64,000 nt of DNA from Roseburia hominis A2-183. Lineage in GTDB: Bacteria; Bacillota; Clostridia; Lachnospirales; Lachnospiraceae. The DNA lies in NCBI RefSeq assembly GCF_000225345.1, contig NC_015977.1:1285501-1349500 (forward strand), given 5' to 3'. The translations under genes and the position numbers were made by a program. How positions within the stretch are numbered: position 1 is the first letter of the stretch; each line of letters starts with the position of its first letter. Shown here piece by piece: positions 7,923-16,617 of the stretch. Below the pieces are notes generated by a model. The model did no database searches, had not been told where the DNA came from, and saw nothing but the letters and a program-made list of their open reading frames with translations.

Positions 7923-9089
7923 ATGAAGAACGCAGAGACAAAAGCAAAGAGAATAAGAGAGAACTTCTGGGATACGGTCAATGCTCCTTATGAGGACAGG
8001 GAATTGGCACTCTGGATGAAAATTGTTTTCGGATTTATCTGGGCAATCAGTATTTTGAACGGCATATTTTACGGTGTCAGGGCATCCTATCTGATTGCGT
8101 TGGGGATCATGGTGGCGCTGCTTTTTGGCAATATTGCGGTCTGTCGGAGGCATTACCGCAGATGGATCGATGTGGTGACATTCACGTTGCTCAGCATTCC
8201 GATTTTTTATGTGTATTACCACGCGAGCATTGGGTACTTCAGTGTATTGTTCCCGATGCTGTTTTCCTGCGGAATTGTATTTATCTTAGGAATCCGCAAC
8301 AGTTTTGTCATCAATCTGTTCTATCTTGCGGCGATGATTTTGTGCTTCCGGTTCGACCTGAATGCTTCCGCGGAAGATATCTACGGGGAGAATGTGGCAC
8401 TGCGTTTTCCTTATCTGTATGTGTGCTTTGTGTTCATGGCATATCTGTTAATGTACTCCATCCAGCATTACTGGGTGGAGAAGCAGAGACGGCAGGAACG
8501 GCTGGAGCGGCGCGTGCGCGAGGAAAAGGAAAAGCTGTGGGGAATGTCCATGCGTGTGATGAATGCGATGTGCCGCGCGCTGGGCGCGAAGATTCCCGGT
8601 GAGGAGGAACACTGCAGGCAGGTGGCGGAATACGCAAAAGAGATTGCAAAAAGACTGGATCTTCCGGAGGATATGGTGTCCGGGGCTTATCAGGCAGGTC
8701 TTCTGCACGAGATTGGAATGATCGGCATTCCAGACGAACTGATCCAGAGACGGAACCTGACGGATGAGGAGTACGGTGTGTTCCAGACTTATGTGAAGAT
8801 GGGCTATGATATGATCAGCGAACTGCAGGTGGCGGATACAATCGCGGAGACCGTGTACTATCATCGGGAGAATTATGATGGCAGCGGTTATCTGGCGGGA
8901 AAGTGCGGCAATGAGATACCGGTGCTCGCGCAGATCCTCGCGGTGGCGGACTATGCGGACCGCCATCTACGCTGGGGCGAGAGTACGGAAATGGTGAGAG
9001 GCAAGATAAAGGAGCGGGAAAATACAAGGTTTGAACCAAAGTGCGCCGGGATAATGGAACAGATTTTAAAGGAGAGAAGTGAGGACTAG
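7923..9089 (+). CDS. Membrane-bound HD-GYP-like protein with degenerate active site
   Basis: 388 residues with the same layout as its upstream neighbour: a hydrophobic N-terminal half (about 35-180), a basic linker helix and a C-terminal HD-GYP-like domain. Key residues differ. The HD pair is His-Glu (262-263, LLHEIGMIGIP), the following Lys is Met266, the next metal His region reads YVKMGYDM, and GYP has become GYL (322-324). It is probably not an active phosphodiesterase and may act as a binding or heterodimer partner of the intact protein next door. It lies three bases after the upstream stop, and the pair looks like a tandem duplication that diverged. Confidence 0.83.
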   Translation: MKNAETKAKRIRENFWDTVNAPYEDRELALWMKIVFGFIWAISILNGIFYGVRASYLIALGIMVALLFGNIAVCRRHYRRWIDVVTFTLLSIPIFYVYYHASIGYFSVLFPMLFSCGIVFILGIRNSFVINLFYLAAMILCFRFDLNASAEDIYGENVALRFPYLYVCFVFMAYLLMYSIQHYWVEKQRRQERLERRVREEKEKLWGMSMRVMNAMCRALGAKIPGEEEHCRQVAEYAKEIAKRLDLPEDMVSGAYQAGLLHEIGMIGIPDELIQRRNLTDEEYGVFQTYVKMGYDMISELQVADTIAETVYYHRENYDGSGYLAGKCGNEIPVLAQILAVADYADRHLRWGESTEMVRGKIKERENTRFEPKCAGIMEQILKERSED

Positions 9090-9092
9090 GGA

Positions 9093-9482
9093 ATGGAGAA
9101 AATGACGGCGCAGGAGATAGAACAGAAGCGTGCGGGGGAGAAAGAGACCGTGGATTGCATGATCGGCATCTACTGCCGCGGAGTGCACGGGACGAAGCGG
9201 GGAGAACTCTGCGAGGCGTGCCGCCAGCTGCAGGCGTACGCCGATCTTCGCACGGAAAAATGCCCGTTTATGGAGACGAAGACGTTCTGCAGTGCCTGTA
9301 AGGTGCACTGTTATTCGAAGGAGATGCAGGAGAAAATCCGTGAAGTGATGAAGTATGCGGGACCAAGGATGTTGTTTGTGCATCCGCTGCTTGCCATCCG
9401 GCATGTGCATATCACACTTCGGAATAAGAAAAAGCAGAAAGAGATCAGTACAAGGGAAAAGGGAGAGAAACATGTTTCATAA
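9093..9482 (+). CDS. YgbA_NO family protein (nitrous oxide-stimulated promoter family)
   Basis: 129 residues, rich in Cys and His. The visible pattern IYCRGVHG, LCEACRQLQAYADLR, CPFMETKTFCSACKVHCY and MKYAGPRMLFVHP matches my memory of the small YgbA family, whose E. coli member belongs to the NsrR nitric-oxide regulon. The conserved cysteines suggest metal or iron-sulfur binding, but the biochemical role is unknown. It sits between the HD-GYP pair and two CydDC-like ABC genes and overlaps the next gene by 11 bases. The C-terminal tail is strongly basic. Family assignment is fairly sure; function is not. Confidence 0.8.
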   Translation: MEKMTAQEIEQKRAGEKETVDCMIGIYCRGVHGTKRGELCEACRQLQAYADLRTEKCPFMETKTFCSACKVHCYSKEMQEKIREVMKYAGPRMLFVHPLLAIRHVHITLRNKKKQKEISTREKGEKHVS

Positions 9483-11241
9483 AAGACTGTTAAAGGAATT
9501 TTCCGATAACCGGAAATACGTGGCGGGAATGGTTATCATGCAGTGGGCGGCGCTTCTTGCCAATGTGGCGCTTATGTATGTGCTGGCAGCGTATGTCGGG
9601 AGAATATCCGGAATTGTAAAAGGGGAGAGCCTCACGACCTCCCCGTCCGACGGAGTGCTGCTTATCGTATTTGCGGCGGCGCTTTTTGTGCGGATCGCGG
9701 CGACGAGTGCGGCAAACCGGATGTCCTATCTTGCGTCCACGCAGGTGAAGCGCAGACTGCGCGACCGGATCTATGAGAAGATGATGGAGTTCGGGGCGGC
9801 TTACCGGGAGGCGGTGGCGACCTCGGAGGCGGTGCAGATCGCGACGGAGGGAGTGGATCAGCTTGAGATCTACTTCGGAAAATATGTGCCGCAGTTTTTT
9901 TACAGCATGCTGGCGCCGCTGACCTTGTTTGTGATTGTTGGCACCATGAGTATCAAGGTGGCGGCAGTGCTGCTGCTCTGCGTACCGCTCATTCCGGTGT
10001 CGATTGTGGCGGTACAGAAGTTTGCCAAGAAGCTGCTGGCAAAATACTGGGGAACCTACACGGAACTCGGCGATTCCTTTCTGGAAAATCTGCAGGGACT
10101 TGTCACGTTAAAGATTTATCAGGCGGACGGGCGCTATGCGAAGAAGATGGATGAGGAGGCGGAAAAGTTCCGCAAAGTGACCATGCGTGTACTGATCATG
10201 CAGTTGAATTCGATCAGCGTGATGGATCTGGTTGCCTACGGCGGAGCGGCGCTCGGCATCATCTTAAGCGTGCTTGAATACCGGGCGGGAGCGGTCACGT
10301 TTGCGGAGTGCTTTTTTATCATTATGATCTCGGCGGAGTTTTTCCTTCCGCTGCGTCTGCTCGGCTCCTTCTTTCATATTGCGATGAATGGAAATGCCGC
10401 TGCGGACAAGATTTTCCGGTTTTTGGATACGTCGGTGCCACAGCATGGTACTGTGCAGAAAACGCAGGGCAATGAGATCTGTTTTTCCCATGTGGACTTT
10501 GCTTACACACTGGATGCCCCGGTGCTGCGCGATGTGGATTTCTCCGTGCCGGGCGGGAGTTTTGTCGCGCTGGTCGGTGAATCGGGTTGTGGAAAAAGTA
10601 CGGTCGCATCGCTTGTGATGGGGGAAAACCGTCCAAAAGAGGGCGGCAGTGTTACGATCGGTGGAGTGCCGGTCACAGAGCTTACGGCGGAGGCACTTTA
10701 CCGGAAGGTGACAAGAGTGCGCCATGACAGCTATCTCTTTGCGGGAACCGTGGAGGACAACCTTCGGATGGGAAAGGCAGATGCCACGCAGAAAGAGATG
10801 GAGGACGTGCTTTTGAGAGTGGATCTGCTTCAGACGATCCGGGAGAAAGGCGGACTTTCCATGCAGCTTGAGGAGCGCGCGGCAAACCTTTCCGGCGGGC
10901 AGAAGCAGCGTCTGGTGCTGGCGCGGGCGCTGCTGCATGACAGCGATATCTATATTTTTGACGAGGCGACATCCAACATTGACGTGGAGAGTGAGAACCG
11001 GATTATGGAAGTCGTCCGCGGGCTTGCCCGTGAAAAGACGGTGCTTCTGATCTCACACCGCCTTGCCAATGTCACAGTGGCGGATGAGATCTTCGTGCTG
11101 CAGGCGGGGACGGAAGGGATCGCAGAGCACGGCACGCATCAGGAGCTGATGCAGCGGCAGGGATATTACTGCAGGCTGTATGAGGCGCAGCAGGAACTGG
11201 AATCCTATGCGGGCACACAGCAGAAGGAGGTGACGGTGTAA
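9472..11241 (+). CDS. ABC exporter half-transporter, CydD-like
   Basis: 589 residues: an N-terminal six-helix ABC type I exporter domain (about 15-310) and a C-terminal nucleotide-binding domain with Walker A GESGCGKST, signature LSGGQKQR, Walker B IYIFDEATS and the switch His in ISHRLA. The ATG at 9472 is preceded by GGGAGA; longer in-frame starts would lie deep inside the preceding gene. The following gene is another half-transporter overlapping by one base, so the two probably form a heterodimer. Such pairs are often named CydDC and export cysteine or glutathione, but no cytochrome bd genes are seen here, so the substrate remains open. Confidence 0.87.
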   Translation: MFHKRLLKEFSDNRKYVAGMVIMQWAALLANVALMYVLAAYVGRISGIVKGESLTTSPSDGVLLIVFAAALFVRIAATSAANRMSYLASTQVKRRLRDRIYEKMMEFGAAYREAVATSEAVQIATEGVDQLEIYFGKYVPQFFYSMLAPLTLFVIVGTMSIKVAAVLLLCVPLIPVSIVAVQKFAKKLLAKYWGTYTELGDSFLENLQGLVTLKIYQADGRYAKKMDEEAEKFRKVTMRVLIMQLNSISVMDLVAYGGAALGIILSVLEYRAGAVTFAECFFIIMISAEFFLPLRLLGSFFHIAMNGNAAADKIFRFLDTSVPQHGTVQKTQGNEICFSHVDFAYTLDAPVLRDVDFSVPGGSFVALVGESGCGKSTVASLVMGENRPKEGGSVTIGGVPVTELTAEALYRKVTRVRHDSYLFAGTVEDNLRMGKADATQKEMEDVLLRVDLLQTIREKGGLSMQLEERAANLSGGQKQRLVLARALLHDSDIYIFDEATSNIDVESENRIMEVVRGLAREKTVLLISHRLANVTVADEIFVLQAGTEGIAEHGTHQELMQRQGYYCRLYEAQQELESYAGTQQKEVTV

Positions 11242-12935
11242 TGAAGCAGAACAAAGACAATCAAAATAAAAAGCAGAGAAGCGGATTTGCCGTCATGTGC
11301 GGGCTGATCGGGATGATAAAGCCGCTGCTTGGCATCATGTGTCTGGCGATTCTGATGGGCTGTGCGGGCAATCTGATGGCGACGTTTTTAACAATCCTCG
11401 GAGGCTATGCACTGCTTACCGTGACCGGTGTATACAGTGGAATGAGGCTTTCCGTGATCTTTACGCTGCTGGTCTGCTTCGCGGTGGCGCGCGGAATCCT
11501 GCGTTACGCAGAGCAGGCGAGCAATCATTATATCGCGTTTAAACTTTTAGCGCGCATCCGGCATCAGGTGTTTGATTCCCTGCGCAGACTGGCACCGGCC
11601 AAGTTGGACGGCGCGAAAAAGGGCAACCTGATCTCGATTATCACCAGCGATATCGAACTTCTCGAGGTGTTTTATGCACACACGATCTCGCCGATCGCAA
11701 TCGCGGTCATCACATCGGTGGTTATGACGATCTTCTTAGGAAGGATACATCCCGTTTTCGGAGTGCTGGCACTTTTCTTCTATGTGCTTGTCGGAGCCGT
11801 GATTCCGGTTGTCAACGGACGGATCGGAGCTGCCGGCGGCAAGGAATACCGGGAGGCATTCGGCGCTTTGAATACCTGTGTGCTGGACAACCTTTACGGC
11901 CTTGAGGAGACGCTGCAGTACGGACAGCAGGAGGCACGCATCGCTAAGATGGCGGAGCAGACCGGACATCTGGAGACGGTCAACGGCGCATTAAAGCGGG
12001 GGGAGAACTTACAGCGCGTGATCACCGACGGTGTGATTCTCTTTGCGGGTGTGCTTGCGGCGCTCGTGGGTGGAACGCTTGCAGAAAACGGCAGCATCCC
12101 GGGAAGCGGGGCGGTGATTGCGGTGATCGCGCTCGCAAGCTCCTTCGGACCGACAGCAGCACTCTCGGCGCTGTCAAATAATTTAAACCACACCTTGGCG
12201 AGCGGAAACCGTGTGCTGGATATCCTGGAGGAAAAACCGCTCGTGGAGGAAGTGACCGGAAAAGAGGAGACGTGCGGTCAGAATATACACTGCGACCATG
12301 TGTCCTTTGCCTACGCGAACACGCAGGAGAGCGGGGAAGAAGACGGACGCGACGTGCTGCGGGATTTTACGGCGGATTTTACGGAAAAGCGGATTCACGG
12401 CATTCTCGGAAAGAGCGGCTGCGGAAAATCGACCTTGTTGAAGCTTCTGATGCGGTTCTACGAGCCGGATGAGGGAGTGATTGCCTACGACGGAACAAAG
12501 ATCGGAGAGATCAATACAGCGGCGCTGCGCGGCGGTATCTCCTATGTGACGCAGGAGACGTTTTTGTTCCATGACACGGTGGCGGAGAACCTTAAGGTGG
12601 CAAAAGAGGATGCCACAGAGGAGGAGCTGGAGCGGGCGGCGCGGGCGGCGTCCATCCATGATCTTATCATGAGTCTGCCGGACGGTTATGAGACGAAGAT
12701 CGCGGAGCTGGGGAGCTCCCTGTCGGGAGGAGAGCGGCAGCGTCTCGGAATTGCGCGCGCCTTTCTGCACGATGCAGACATCCTGTTCCTCGATGAACCG
12801 ACCAGCAACATTGACAGCTTAAACGAGGGTATGATTCTGCGCAGCCTGAAAGAGGAATGTGCGGACAAAACGATTCTGATGGTGTCACACCGGAAGTCCA
12901 CGATGGGCATTGCGGACGACGTGCTGGAAATGTAG
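11241..12935 (+). CDS. ABC exporter half-transporter, CydC-like
   Basis: 564 residues, the second half of a heterodimeric exporter. The membrane domain covers about residues 15-300. The nucleotide-binding domain shows GKSGCGKST, YVTQETFLFHDTVAENL, LSGGERQRLGIARAF, ILFLDEPTS and a terminal SHRKST in place of the usual SHR-LS. Start and upstream stop share one base (TAATG), so translation is coupled. It ends the operon before a terminator. Confidence 0.87.
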   Translation: MKQNKDNQNKKQRSGFAVMCGLIGMIKPLLGIMCLAILMGCAGNLMATFLTILGGYALLTVTGVYSGMRLSVIFTLLVCFAVARGILRYAEQASNHYIAFKLLARIRHQVFDSLRRLAPAKLDGAKKGNLISIITSDIELLEVFYAHTISPIAIAVITSVVMTIFLGRIHPVFGVLALFFYVLVGAVIPVVNGRIGAAGGKEYREAFGALNTCVLDNLYGLEETLQYGQQEARIAKMAEQTGHLETVNGALKRGENLQRVITDGVILFAGVLAALVGGTLAENGSIPGSGAVIAVIALASSFGPTAALSALSNNLNHTLASGNRVLDILEEKPLVEEVTGKEETCGQNIHCDHVSFAYANTQESGEEDGRDVLRDFTADFTEKRIHGILGKSGCGKSTLLKLLMRFYEPDEGVIAYDGTKIGEINTAALRGGISYVTQETFLFHDTVAENLKVAKEDATEEELERAARAASIHDLIMSLPDGYETKIAELGSSLSGGERQRLGIARAFLHDADILFLDEPTSNIDSLNEGMILRSLKEECADKTILMVSHRKSTMGIADDVLEM

Positions 12936-12982
12936 GCGGATCAAAGCCGTACAAGAGACCCGTTTGAAGATAAGAGAGACAG

Positions 12983-13018
12983 AAATGTCCGGCAGCGTCT
13001 GCTGCCGGACATTTCTTT
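12983..13018 (+). terminator. Rho-independent terminator of the HD-GYP/ABC operon
   Basis: AATGTCCGGCAGC and its exact complement enclose a four-base loop, followed by TCTTT. Confidence 0.85.
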
Positions 13019-13035
13019 AAAAACATAAAAAAAGA

Positions 13036-13108
13036 TGGAGATAGGGGGACTCGAACCCCTGACCTACGCGTTGCGAACGCGTCGCTCTCCCAGCTGAGCT
13101 ATATCCCC
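13036..13108 (-). tRNA. tRNA-Ala (anticodon CGC)
   Basis: The reverse complement folds as a full cloverleaf: acceptor GGGGATA with TATCTCC, D arm GCTC/GAGC, anticodon stem ACGCG/CGCGT with loop TTCGCAA, and T arm GGGGTTCGAGTCCCC. The anticodon is CGC. The third acceptor pair is G:U, the alanine identity element. CCA is not encoded. A T-rich run follows on the - strand. Confidence 0.95.
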
Positions 13109-13156
13109 GGATTCTGATTCAGACGATATCAAAAATCTTTCGCCCGAACAATATGT

Positions 13157-13185
13157 ATTATGCCACATTTGTTTTTGAAATGCAA
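13157..13185 (-). promoter_or_regulatory. Promoter of tRNA-Ala
   Basis: On the - strand TTGCAT and CATAAT are 17 bases apart, about 50 bases before the tRNA. Confidence 0.55.
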
Positions 13186-13216
13186 CAGGTAACGAAACCT
13201 TTTGCGGGTAAAGTTA

Positions 13217-13245
13217 TTGACTTTTCCTGTAGCGGAACATAGAAT
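13217..13245 (+). promoter_or_regulatory. Sigma-A promoter of the MoxR/ABC_ATPase/GTPase-NYN operon
   Basis: TTGACT and TAGAAT with a 17-base spacer. It is divergent from the tRNA promoter and leaves a leader of about 100 bases before the start at 13351, in which no structure stood out. Confidence 0.6.
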
Positions 13246-13350
13246 ATTTATAATTGCAGGGAACCGGCAAAAGACAGTGCATGTGAAGTGGCTGCAGGGA
13301 GTATTCCCGCGGTCATTTTTGAATTTTAAGAGATAAAAAGGGACACAGAT

Positions 13351-14847
13351 ATGAATATCAGGCAGGCAAAAAATGAGATCAAACATACCGTGGAGGCATA
13401 CTTAAAGAAGGATGAGGCGGGGGATTATGAGATTCCGGAGATCCGGCAGAGACCGGTGCTTCTGATGGGACCTCCGGGCATCGGCAAGACACAGATCATG
13501 GAGCAGATCGCCAGAGAACTCGGGGTCGGGCTGGTGGCATACACGATCACGCACCACACAAGACAGAGCGCCGTCGGACTGCCGTTCATCCGGGAGGAGG
13601 AATTCGCGGGGAAGACCTACTCTGTGACGGAGTACACGATGAGTGAGATCATCGCCAGTGTATACCGCAGGATTCGTGACAGCGGGCAGCGGGAGGGAAT
13701 CCTGTTTATCGATGAGATCAACTGTGTGTCTGAGACGCTTGCGCCGACGATGCTGCAGTTTTTACAGTGCAAGACCTTCGGCAACCAGAAGATACCAGAG
13801 GGATGGGTGATTGTGGCGGCGGGCAATCCGCCGGAGTACAACAAATCCGTGCGCGATTTTGATATGGTAACCCTCGACCGTGTGCGCTATATGACCGTGG
13901 AGGCGGATTACAGGGTCTGGAAGGAGTATGCGAGGGCACAGCACATCAGCGGAGCGATCTTAAGCTACCTGGAACTTCGCCCCGGCAACTTTTACCGCGT
14001 GGAGGCGGATGTGGACGGCATGCAGTTTGTGACGGCGCGAGGATGGGAGGATCTCTCCAATCTGATGGCGGTCTATGAGAAGCTCGGTTTTCTGGTGGAC
14101 GAGCAGGTTATCCGGGAATATATCCATCACGCCGATGTGGCGGAGGATGTGGCGGCGTATCTGGATCTCTACCGCAAATATCAGGATGACTACGGCATTC
14201 CGCAGATTCTGGACGGCTGCGTCAGACCGGAGATCTACGCGCGCATCTATGCGGCGGCGTTTGATGAGCGGCTCTCGGTGGTACATCTGCTGCTGGACGG
14301 TCTGGCGGTGTTTTTCGGCAGGGCAGCGTCTGAGCGGGCATTGACGGATGCGTGGTATGCCTTTTTAAAAGAGTACCGCAGACAGGTGGAGACAGCCGCA
14401 GATCCGGCGGAATGTTACCGGACGCTTGTCGCAGAGCGGGAGCAGGAGATGCTGCGGCAGATTGCAAATGACGCTTACACCCGCGAGGAGGCAAAGCGGG
14501 AGAAGCTTTTGATGGAAAAATTAAAAGCAGCGCAGCAGGAAGTGACAAAAGATTCGGCACAGCGCTGTTTTGAAGCGGCAAAAGTGGGATTTGACCGGCA
14601 GCGGGAGGTACTGGTGCAGACCGAGGAAGCAGCGGGCGCGGCGTTGGAGCACGCGTTTGACTTTATGGAGCAGGCGTTCGAGAACGGTGAGGAGATGGTG
14701 GTGTTTGTCACGGAGCTCACGATTACGTCGGAGTCCGCAAGGTTTCTCTCCGAGCATACCTGCGAGCGCTATCTGACATACAACAAACAGCTTTTAATTG
14801 GAACGAGACGAGCGGAGCTGTTGTCGGAGCTGCGTCGGGACAACTGA
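13351..14847 (+). CDS. MoxR-like AAA+ ATPase
   Basis: 498 residues. The AAA+ core lies at about 25-300: Walker A GPPGIGKTQ near residues 38-46, Walker B GILFIDEIN, sensor 1 VAAGNPPEYNKS, and the conserved arginine region LDRVRY. The last 120 residues are charged and predicted helical or coiled coil (EEAKREKLLMEKLKAAQQEV). MoxR ATPases act as chaperones that insert cofactors or remodel complexes, usually with a VWA-domain partner. No VWA gene follows here; the next gene is an ABC_ATPase-family protein 48 bases on. Confidence 0.85.
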   Translation: MNIRQAKNEIKHTVEAYLKKDEAGDYEIPEIRQRPVLLMGPPGIGKTQIMEQIARELGVGLVAYTITHHTRQSAVGLPFIREEEFAGKTYSVTEYTMSEIIASVYRRIRDSGQREGILFIDEINCVSETLAPTMLQFLQCKTFGNQKIPEGWVIVAAGNPPEYNKSVRDFDMVTLDRVRYMTVEADYRVWKEYARAQHISGAILSYLELRPGNFYRVEADVDGMQFVTARGWEDLSNLMAVYEKLGFLVDEQVIREYIHHADVAEDVAAYLDLYRKYQDDYGIPQILDGCVRPEIYARIYAAAFDERLSVVHLLLDGLAVFFGRAASERALTDAWYAFLKEYRRQVETAADPAECYRTLVAEREQEMLRQIANDAYTREEAKREKLLMEKLKAAQQEVTKDSAQRCFEAAKVGFDRQREVLVQTEEAAGAALEHAFDFMEQAFENGEEMVVFVTELTITSESARFLSEHTCERYLTYNKQLLIGTRRAELLSELRRDN

Positions 14848-14895
14848 CGATTTCGCAGGAAAGAATATAAAAGGAATATAAGAAGGAATAAAAAG

Positions 14896-16599
14896 ATGCA
14901 GTCACAGAATGAACTTAGAAATCTGTTACAGAGAATTGATCATAAGAGTTATCCGGCTTACAAGGATACGAGAGGAAGCTACGATTTCGGCAATTATGTG
15001 TTGTCGATCGACCATGTGCAGGGAGATCCGTTTGCCGCACCGTCGAAGGTGAGCGTCCATGTCAGGGGAGGGGCAGCGAAGTTCCCGGCGGATCTCTACC
15101 GGATGAAATGCCGCAGGCTGGCAGTGTGCGACTATCTGCTGCGTCAGTTCGGGCAGGAACTTGAGCGCGTGTCTTTCAAGGCAAAAGGCTCCGGAAAGAG
15201 CGGACTTCTGGCGGTGAGCCGCCCGGGACAGGAAGTGTTGGAGCGCACCGCATGCCAGATGGATGAGGCAAAGGGGGATCTGGTGCTTCGCTTTGAGGTG
15301 GGATTCCCTGCCAACGGGAGAACCGTCAATGCAAGAGAACTGGAGAAAATCTTCTTTACGTTTCTTCCGGAATGTGTATCACACAGCCTGTTTTATAAGG
15401 CGCTGGATGAAAAGGCGGTGTACCGTGCGGCGGATCTCGCGGAGGATCAGCAGTATATCCGGGATCATTTAAAGGAGCAGGGGCTGGTGGCATTCGTGGC
15501 GGATGCATCCATCCTGCCGCGTGAATCCGGCGTGTCCGGCAGACCGATGAAGGACGCCGTGAAGTTTACGGCGCCGGAATCCATGAAGGTAAGCTTTGCG
15601 CTGCCGCATGCGGGAAAGATACAGGGCATGGGAATAAAGAAAGGAATCACACTCATCGTCGGCGGCGGATACCACGGCAAATCCACGCTGCTTAAGGCGC
15701 TGGAGCTTGGCGTGTACAACCATATTGCCGGGGACGGCAGGGAGTATGTCATTACCGATGATACGGCGATGAAGATCCGCGCGGAGGACGGAAGAAGCAT
15801 CAAAAAGGTGGATATTTCCATGTTCATCAACGATCTTCCGAACGGAAAGGATACGAGTGCCTTTCGCACGGAGGATGCGAGCGGAAGCACCTCCCAGGCT
15901 GCCAATGTGGTGGAGGCCATGGAGGCGGGAGCAGAGACGTTCCTCATCGATGAGGATACGAGTGCAACCAATTTTATGATCCGCGACGAGCTGATGCAGA
16001 GGGTGGTAAACCGCGAGGATGAGCCGATCACGCCGTTTATCGACCGTATCAGGGAGCTGTATGAGCAGTACGGTATCTCCACGATTCTAGTGGCGGGAAG
16101 TTCCGGCTCCTATTTTCATGTGGCGGACTGCATTGTCCAGATGAACCGCTACAAACCGCAGGAGATCACCGCTTTTGCGAAGGAGGAAGCGGACAGATTC
16201 CCGCTGCCGGAGGTGAAGCCGCCGAAACAGGCGGCTCCGACGTTTGAGCGTGCGGTGCGGCCGGATCGCGCATTCAAGGAAGATGCCCGCATGAAGTTAA
16301 AGACAATGGGACGCGACGGCATCTCCATCAACCGCGATACGATCGATGTGCGCTATGTGGAGCAGCTGGCGGATACGGAACAGCTCGCGGCGCTCGCCTA
16401 CTTTTTAAAGTATGCCGAGATCCATGTATTCAACGGAAAACGCACCTTAAGGGAGAGCGTTTCCCTATTGATGCAGTATGTGGAGGAGCACGGACTTGCC
16501 GCGGTGACGGAGAGCAGCTATGTGCCGTGCGGGCTGGCAATGCCGAGGGCACAGGAGATTTTTGCATGCATCAACCGTTACAGAAGAATCAGTTTGTAG
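14896..16599 (+). CDS. ABC_ATPase-family (PF09818-type) predicted P-loop ATPase
   Basis: 567 residues. It matches the family of predicted ATPases of the ABC class: an N-terminal region specific to the family (about 1-240), then Walker A GGGYHGKST near residues 256-264, a DDTAMKIRAEDGR segment, SGSTSQAANVVEAMEAG in the signature position, Walker B TFLIDEDTSATNFM and the downstream AGSSGSYF. No membrane segment. The biological role of the family is not known to me; similarity to ABC ATPases suggests ATP-driven conformational work on a nucleic acid or ribonucleoprotein. It lies 18 bases before the GTPase-NYN gene. Confidence 0.88.
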   Translation: MQSQNELRNLLQRIDHKSYPAYKDTRGSYDFGNYVLSIDHVQGDPFAAPSKVSVHVRGGAAKFPADLYRMKCRRLAVCDYLLRQFGQELERVSFKAKGSGKSGLLAVSRPGQEVLERTACQMDEAKGDLVLRFEVGFPANGRTVNARELEKIFFTFLPECVSHSLFYKALDEKAVYRAADLAEDQQYIRDHLKEQGLVAFVADASILPRESGVSGRPMKDAVKFTAPESMKVSFALPHAGKIQGMGIKKGITLIVGGGYHGKSTLLKALELGVYNHIAGDGREYVITDDTAMKIRAEDGRSIKKVDISMFINDLPNGKDTSAFRTEDASGSTSQAANVVEAMEAGAETFLIDEDTSATNFMIRDELMQRVVNREDEPITPFIDRIRELYEQYGISTILVAGSSGSYFHVADCIVQMNRYKPQEITAFAKEEADRFPLPEVKPPKQAAPTFERAVRPDRAFKEDARMKLKTMGRDGISINRDTIDVRYVEQLADTEQLAALAYFLKYAEIHVFNGKRTLRESVSLLMQYVEEHGLAAVTESSYVPCGLAMPRAQEIFACINRYRRISL

Positions 16600-16617
16600 G
16601 AAAAGGAACCGGAGAAC

